Below, piece by piece: positions 5,395 through 8,527 of a stretch of DNA of 8,527 nucleotides. Below the pieces are notes generated by a model, which was not told where the DNA came from, made no database searches, and saw only the letters and a program-made list of their open reading frames with translations. Within the stretch, counting starts at the first letter, position 1. Each line of letters begins with the position of its first letter. Both the position numbers and the translations under genes were made by a program. Source of the DNA: Desulfobulbus sp. (GTDB taxonomy: Bacteria; Desulfobacterota; Desulfobulbia; Desulfobulbales; Desulfobulbaceae); assembly GCA_028684915.1 (NCBI GenBank), contig JAQUEZ010000253.1, forward strand, positions 1 through 8,527, written 5' to 3'.

Positions 5395-5421
5395 CTACTG
5401 CACTTGTTATCGTGTCGGTAG
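5395..5421 (+). other. Imperfect hairpin in the molybdoenzyme leader
   Basis: CTACTG-CAC (5395-5403) can pair with GTG-T-CGGTAG (5412-5421), giving about nine pairs including one G-T and one bulged base around an 8-base loop. It lies in the long leader, some 45 bases ahead of the start codon. No riboswitch class is recognised. Confidence 0.25.
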
Positions 5422-5440
5422 AAACGTTGATGTCAACTGA

Positions 5441-5456
5441 TTGTTTCTTCAAACAA
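5441..5456 (+). other. AT-rich hairpin next to the ribosome site of the molybdoenzyme gene
   Basis: TTGTTT-CTTC-AAACAA is a perfect 6-bp stem with a 4-base loop, and the next bases are the AGGAGG ribosome site (the AA of AAGGAGG is shared). The stem is weak but sits where it could influence ribosome access. Confidence 0.3.
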
Positions 5457-5467
5457 GGAGGGGTGCA

Positions 5468-8005
5468 ATGCGTCTTGACAGAAGAGAGTTTTTACGGGGA
5501 GCTGCGGGCGCCGGTTGTGCGGTAGCTTTTGGGTTGAAATTCTTTCACTTCTCAGATGATCCGATCGCTTACGCTGCAGAAGTTGACCAGCTGGTTCGCT
5601 CCACCTGTTCGCCCAATTGTACCGGAGCTTGCGGTTTCAAGGCGCGCGTCACTGGCGGACGAATCAGCACGCTGATTCAAGCGGCCGATTATCCTGAAGA
5701 ATCTTATAATCCTCGCGGTTGCCTGCGCGGGTTGTCGATGATGGATCTCATCTACGGTAAGGATCGCCTCAAATATCCACTCATTCGTACCGGTCCCCGG
5801 GGCAGCGGTAAATTCCGGCGGGCGACCTGGGACGAGGCTCTCGATTACACGGCCGGCAAGTTAAAAGAAATCAGCGACAAATATGGTCCGGAAGCGATTG
5901 CCTCCACCATTCAGGTTCCGGGCACCGGTTATGTCCAGAAAGGCGCGCTGGTCGCCCTCACCGGATTAGCTGGCTGGAGCATGCACCACGGCTATGATCA
6001 GAATGGCGATTTACCCATGTTCTGGCCGATGACCTTTGGTGTGCAGAGCGAGGAGCTGGAATCACTTGAGTGGATCAACGCCCGGACCACGCTCATTTTC
6101 GGTTCCAACGTCATTCAAACCCGTCTCCCCGACGCCCACCATCTCATGGAAGCAAAGCGCAGAGGCCGGGTCGTGGTCATTGATCCCGACTTTTGCAGTA
6201 CCGCTGCCAAGGCCGACGAATGGCTGCCGATCAAGGCCGATACCGACGCCGCCCTCGGACTTGGCATGGCCAGGGTCATCATCGACCGCGGGCTCTATGA
6301 CGCGGCTTTTCTCCAAGATTTCACAGATTTTCCGATCCTGGTGCGCCAGGACACGGGCAAGCGCCTACTGGCAGGGGAGGTGGCCACTCTCGCCTCGGAA
6401 GCCGAAGGTCGGAATATCCCCGACTACCGCCGGCTGTTTGTCGTTCGCTGTGGGGAGGATTTTCGTATCCTCGATCCGGAAAAACTGGATCCGACCCACG
6501 CTGAGCTTGAAGGCGAATATGAGGTACCCCTTGCCGACGGAACCACTATTCAAGTGGAAACCGTCTTCACTGCGTTGCGAAAAAAACTTGCTCCATACAC
6601 GCTTGATAAGGTCTCCGCCATAACCGGTCTTGATCCGGTGCAAATAGAGCGGGTAGCTGTGGATGCGGCAGAAAATGGGCCCATTCACGTCATTTACGGT
6701 GCCAGCAACTATCAATGGTACAATGGCGACCTGAAAGGCCGGGCACTTTCCCTTTTGCCGGTCCTCACGGGCAGCATTGGTAAAAGCGGGGCGGGAATCT
6801 CCACCTATGCCGGCCAGTATCGGATTCGCTTCAATGTGAAAAGCTGGTGGTTCCCGGAGGGATCAAAGATCAACTGGGTCGCCTACCTGCACTTTCTCCA
6901 GGGAAAAGGTCCCAATTATCCCAAGAACGGCATCAAGGCCATGGTGGGAGGCTGGGGAAATCCGTTTGATCAGCACAACATGAGTAATCGCCTCAAGGAG
7001 CGGGCAACCTCCGGTGAATTGGAGTTTATCCTCACCACCGATTTCCAGATGTCCACGTCCTGTATGTGGTCGGATGTAGTCCTGCCCGCTCCCTCCTGGT
7101 ATGAGAAGTACGACCTGACCGCCACCATCCTTCACCCGTACCTGCAGCTGCAGCAACCGGCCATCAACCCGTTGTTTGAGAGCAAATCCGAACTCTGGAT
7201 ATTCCGTGAACTGGCCAAACGGATCAACCCTGCCTTTGAGCAACATTTCTTCCCGCAACTTGATGAAAAGCAGGCCGCTCTCAAGGTCGTCGAACTTCTG
7301 CTGGCAACAGGCGGTGCGGAAACAGCAGGCATTACTCTGGAGATGTTGCAGAAGGGCCCGGTTCGCCTGCATTCACCCGCTCCTGGTGATCGGCAGGTCC
7401 CATTTTACGAGCAAGTGCAGCATCGTGTCCCCTTTCCGCCACCAAGTTATCCGGCGCCAATCAAGGCGACCGCACAATTTCTCCGCAGCGGCCGCATCGA
7501 ATTTTACAAAGACGAAGACCTTTTCTTGAAAGAGGGCGAACAGCTGCCCGTCCACAAAGAGACCTATGTCGAAACCGAATACAAGGTCAATCCAGCGGCC
7601 AGGGAGAAGTATCAGCTTCGTTATGTGACCAAAAATTCACTCTACCGGGTTCACTCCACCCATTCCAACAACACCATCCTTCTGGAATTGCAGGACAACA
7701 AGGCCAAGGTCTTTCTCAATCCGCTTGATGCTAAGAAGCGCGGAATCAACAACGGCGAATTGGTGCAGATCTACAATGATCGCGGCAAGACCAGAGCCTA
7801 TGCGGTTCTCGACCCTGGTTGCAGTGCGGGGACGGCGATCTTCGAAGAAGGATGGTGGGCACGCTATCTTGGGGAGGAATCGTACAACTCGCTGACCTAT
7901 CCCTGGATCAAGCCTTTGCATGAAATTTATTTCGTGCCCGGCATTTGGTCACCGACGACGGTCTGGAACGAATGTCTCGTCGACGTAAGGAGGATGAGCG
8001 CATGA
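5468..8005 (+). CDS. Tat-exported NarG-type molybdopterin oxidoreductase, catalytic subunit
   Basis: An 845-residue bis-MGD enzyme of the DMSO reductase superfamily. Residues 1-37 are a Tat signal (DRREFLRG, Ala/Gly-rich core, AYAA before EVDQ), so it acts in the periplasm. An N-terminal [4Fe-4S] motif follows: Cys47-x3-Cys51-x3-Cys55-x29-Cys85. The closest match I recognise is NarG. The NGDLP stretch places Asp181 at the NarG Mo-ligand aspartate, followed by FGSNVIQTRLPDAH, KADTDAALGLGMA, FTDFPILV, and a GASNYQWYNGDLKGRA...GKSGAG block. The C-terminal domain (from about 710, THSNNT to EEGWWARY) is the molybdopterin-dinucleotide fold. NarG itself is about 1,250 residues and begins its cluster motif with His, whereas this protein has Cys. 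Nitrate is the favoured substrate from context; chlorate, selenate or another oxyanion cannot be excluded. ATG 5468 has AGGAGG upstream and is preferred over TTG 5441, which would put the ribosome site inside the gene. It overlaps the next gene by ATGA. Confidence 0.9.
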   Translation: MRLDRREFLRGAAGAGCAVAFGLKFFHFSDDPIAYAAEVDQLVRSTCSPNCTGACGFKARVTGGRISTLIQAADYPEESYNPRGCLRGLSMMDLIYGKDRLKYPLIRTGPRGSGKFRRATWDEALDYTAGKLKEISDKYGPEAIASTIQVPGTGYVQKGALVALTGLAGWSMHHGYDQNGDLPMFWPMTFGVQSEELESLEWINARTTLIFGSNVIQTRLPDAHHLMEAKRRGRVVVIDPDFCSTAAKADEWLPIKADTDAALGLGMARVIIDRGLYDAAFLQDFTDFPILVRQDTGKRLLAGEVATLASEAEGRNIPDYRRLFVVRCGEDFRILDPEKLDPTHAELEGEYEVPLADGTTIQVETVFTALRKKLAPYTLDKVSAITGLDPVQIERVAVDAAENGPIHVIYGASNYQWYNGDLKGRALSLLPVLTGSIGKSGAGISTYAGQYRIRFNVKSWWFPEGSKINWVAYLHFLQGKGPNYPKNGIKAMVGGWGNPFDQHNMSNRLKERATSGELEFILTTDFQMSTSCMWSDVVLPAPSWYEKYDLTATILHPYLQLQQPAINPLFESKSELWIFRELAKRINPAFEQHFFPQLDEKQAALKVVELLLATGGAETAGITLEMLQKGPVRLHSPAPGDRQVPFYEQVQHRVPFPPPSYPAPIKATAQFLRSGRIEFYKDEDLFLKEGEQLPVHKETYVETEYKVNPAAREKYQLRYVTKNSLYRVHSTHSNNTILLELQDNKAKVFLNPLDAKKRGINNGELVQIYNDRGKTRAYAVLDPGCSAGTAIFEEGWWARYLGEESYNSLTYPWIKPLHEIYFVPGIWSPTTVWNECLVDVRRMSA

Positions 8006-8527
8006 AGATGGGAATGGTGATTGATTTGGAAAAGTGCATCGGTTGCCGATCTTGCATGGTTGCCTGCAAACAGCATAATGCTCAACCACCGGAAACGTGG
8101 TGGAACCGGGTATTCACCCCGGGGAGCCACCGTCATTTGACGCCGCCGGCCAAAGGTGTCGAGTATTTTCTGCCCGTGCACTGTCAGCACTGTGAGAATG
8201 CGCCCTGTGAAAAGGTTTGCCCGGTCGGTGCCACCTATCGTGCCGAAGACGGTGCAATACTTATTGATTATGAACGCTGTATCGGCTGTCGTTATTGTAT
8301 GTCCGCCTGCCCCTATGGTGTCCGCCAGTTTAATTGGGAAGACCCGGAAAAAGCCCATCAACGATCTGAGTATCACGAAAAATATCATTATGGCTATCCC
8401 GAGGACCACCGTCATAAAGGTCGTCTGGTTTACACTCCACTCCGCCCCAAAGGTATTGTCGAGAAGTGTACCTTTTGTGCCCAGTATCGCGATAAAGGTG
8501 AACTGCCTGCCTGCGTTCGTGGCTGTC
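8002..8527 (+). CDS. Four-cluster iron-sulfur electron-transfer subunit (NrfC/PsrB-like), 3' end missing
   Basis: The first 175 codons of a ferredoxin-like beta subunit, cut by the right edge. Sixteen cysteines form four cluster motifs: Cys12/15/18/22, Cys61/64/69/73 followed by Pro, Cys93/96/99/103 followed by Pro, and Cys156/159/171/175. The second residue of the fourth motif is Cys (CTFC) rather than the Trp of NarH, so four [4Fe-4S] clusters are expected and not a [3Fe-4S]. Such subunits carry electrons between a quinol-linked membrane or cytochrome partner and the catalytic subunit. There is no signal peptide; export on the Tat signal of the catalytic subunit is the usual arrangement. 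A His-rich segment at 119-138 lies between clusters three and four. Its ATG overlaps the stop of the preceding gene (ATGA) and has AAGGAGG upstream, indicating coupled translation. A membrane anchor or cytochrome gene would be expected next, outside the window. Confidence 0.92.
   Translation, partial: MKMGMVIDLEKCIGCRSCMVACKQHNAQPPETWWNRVFTPGSHRHLTPPAKGVEYFLPVHCQHCENAPCEKVCPVGATYRAEDGAILIDYERCIGCRYCMSACPYGVRQFNWEDPEKAHQRSEYHEKYHYGYPEDHRHKGRLVYTPLRPKGIVEKCTFCAQYRDKGELPACVRGC

Noticed and set aside
5426..5437. GTTGA-TG-TCAAC palindrome as a second FNR box.
   Set aside because: The half-sites are only 2 bases apart, not 4, and it lies about 100 bases inside the transcript.
5441..5467. TTG start giving nine extra residues on the molybdoenzyme.
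   Set aside because: It would place the AGGAGG ribosome site inside the gene and push the Tat motif away from the N terminus.
7927..8415. A 162-codon minus-strand frame opposite the molybdoenzyme/iron-sulfur junction.
   Set aside because: The iron-sulfur subunit on the plus strand has sixteen correctly spaced cysteines; the antisense frame has no recognisable features.

Overview
The window reads as part of an anaerobe's chromosome built around nitrogen-oxide chemistry. It has a run of seven minus-strand genes (1-5180) and, divergent from them, a plus-strand pair for an exported molybdoenzyme (5468-8527) that leaves the window. A class I (strict-anaerobe type) hybrid cluster protein, a flavodiiron protein, a RIC/YtfE di-iron protein and a Tat-exported NarG-type enzyme together suggest an anaerobic, possibly sulfate-reducing or sulfur-cycling member of Desulfobacterota. 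That taxonomic guess is inference; no marker gene is present.

Layout. 1-155 (-) is the first 51 codons of a flavodiiron protein. 267-698 (-) is a stand-alone PAS domain. 719-1441 (-) is a RIC/ScdA/YtfE-type di-iron protein. 1514-2143 (-) is a secreted DUF6448-type protein whose predicted mature end is His-Cys-Asp. 2240-3868 (-) is the hybrid cluster protein Hcp. 4024-4563 (-) is an HPP-family membrane protein (candidate nitrite transporter), and 4575-5180 (-) is a two-CBS-domain protein 11 bases upstream of it. 5181-5467 is an AT-rich divergent control region with a 9-bp tandem repeat, an FNR/CRP-family box and a TATAAT. 5468-8005 (+) is the molybdenum catalytic subunit, overlapped by 4 bases by its iron-sulfur subunit (8002 to the window end).

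How the parts may work together. The plus-strand enzyme resembles NarG in its Mo-ligand region but is Tat-exported, much shorter than NarG, and paired with a four-[4Fe-4S] subunit of the NrfC/PsrB kind. A periplasmic oxyanion reductase is the best reading, with nitrate the substrate best supported by context. HPP proteins have been linked to nitrite transport, and Hcp, RIC and flavodiiron proteins are known for handling NO and hydroxylamine or repairing the damage they cause. One palindromic box, TTGAT-CTAC-GTCAA, is centred 41.5 bases upstream of the inferred start of the molybdoenzyme transcript. It is about 40.5 bases from a -10-like hexamer facing the CBS/HPP genes, so one FNR-family regulator may switch both directions.

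The points most worth following are the shared divergent promoter, the unusual alpha/beta pairing of the molybdoenzyme, the nickel-SOD-like mature N terminus of the DUF6448 protein, and the FixL-like heme-pocket residues of the lone PAS protein. No tRNA, rRNA, CRISPR array, insertion sequence or integrase is visible.
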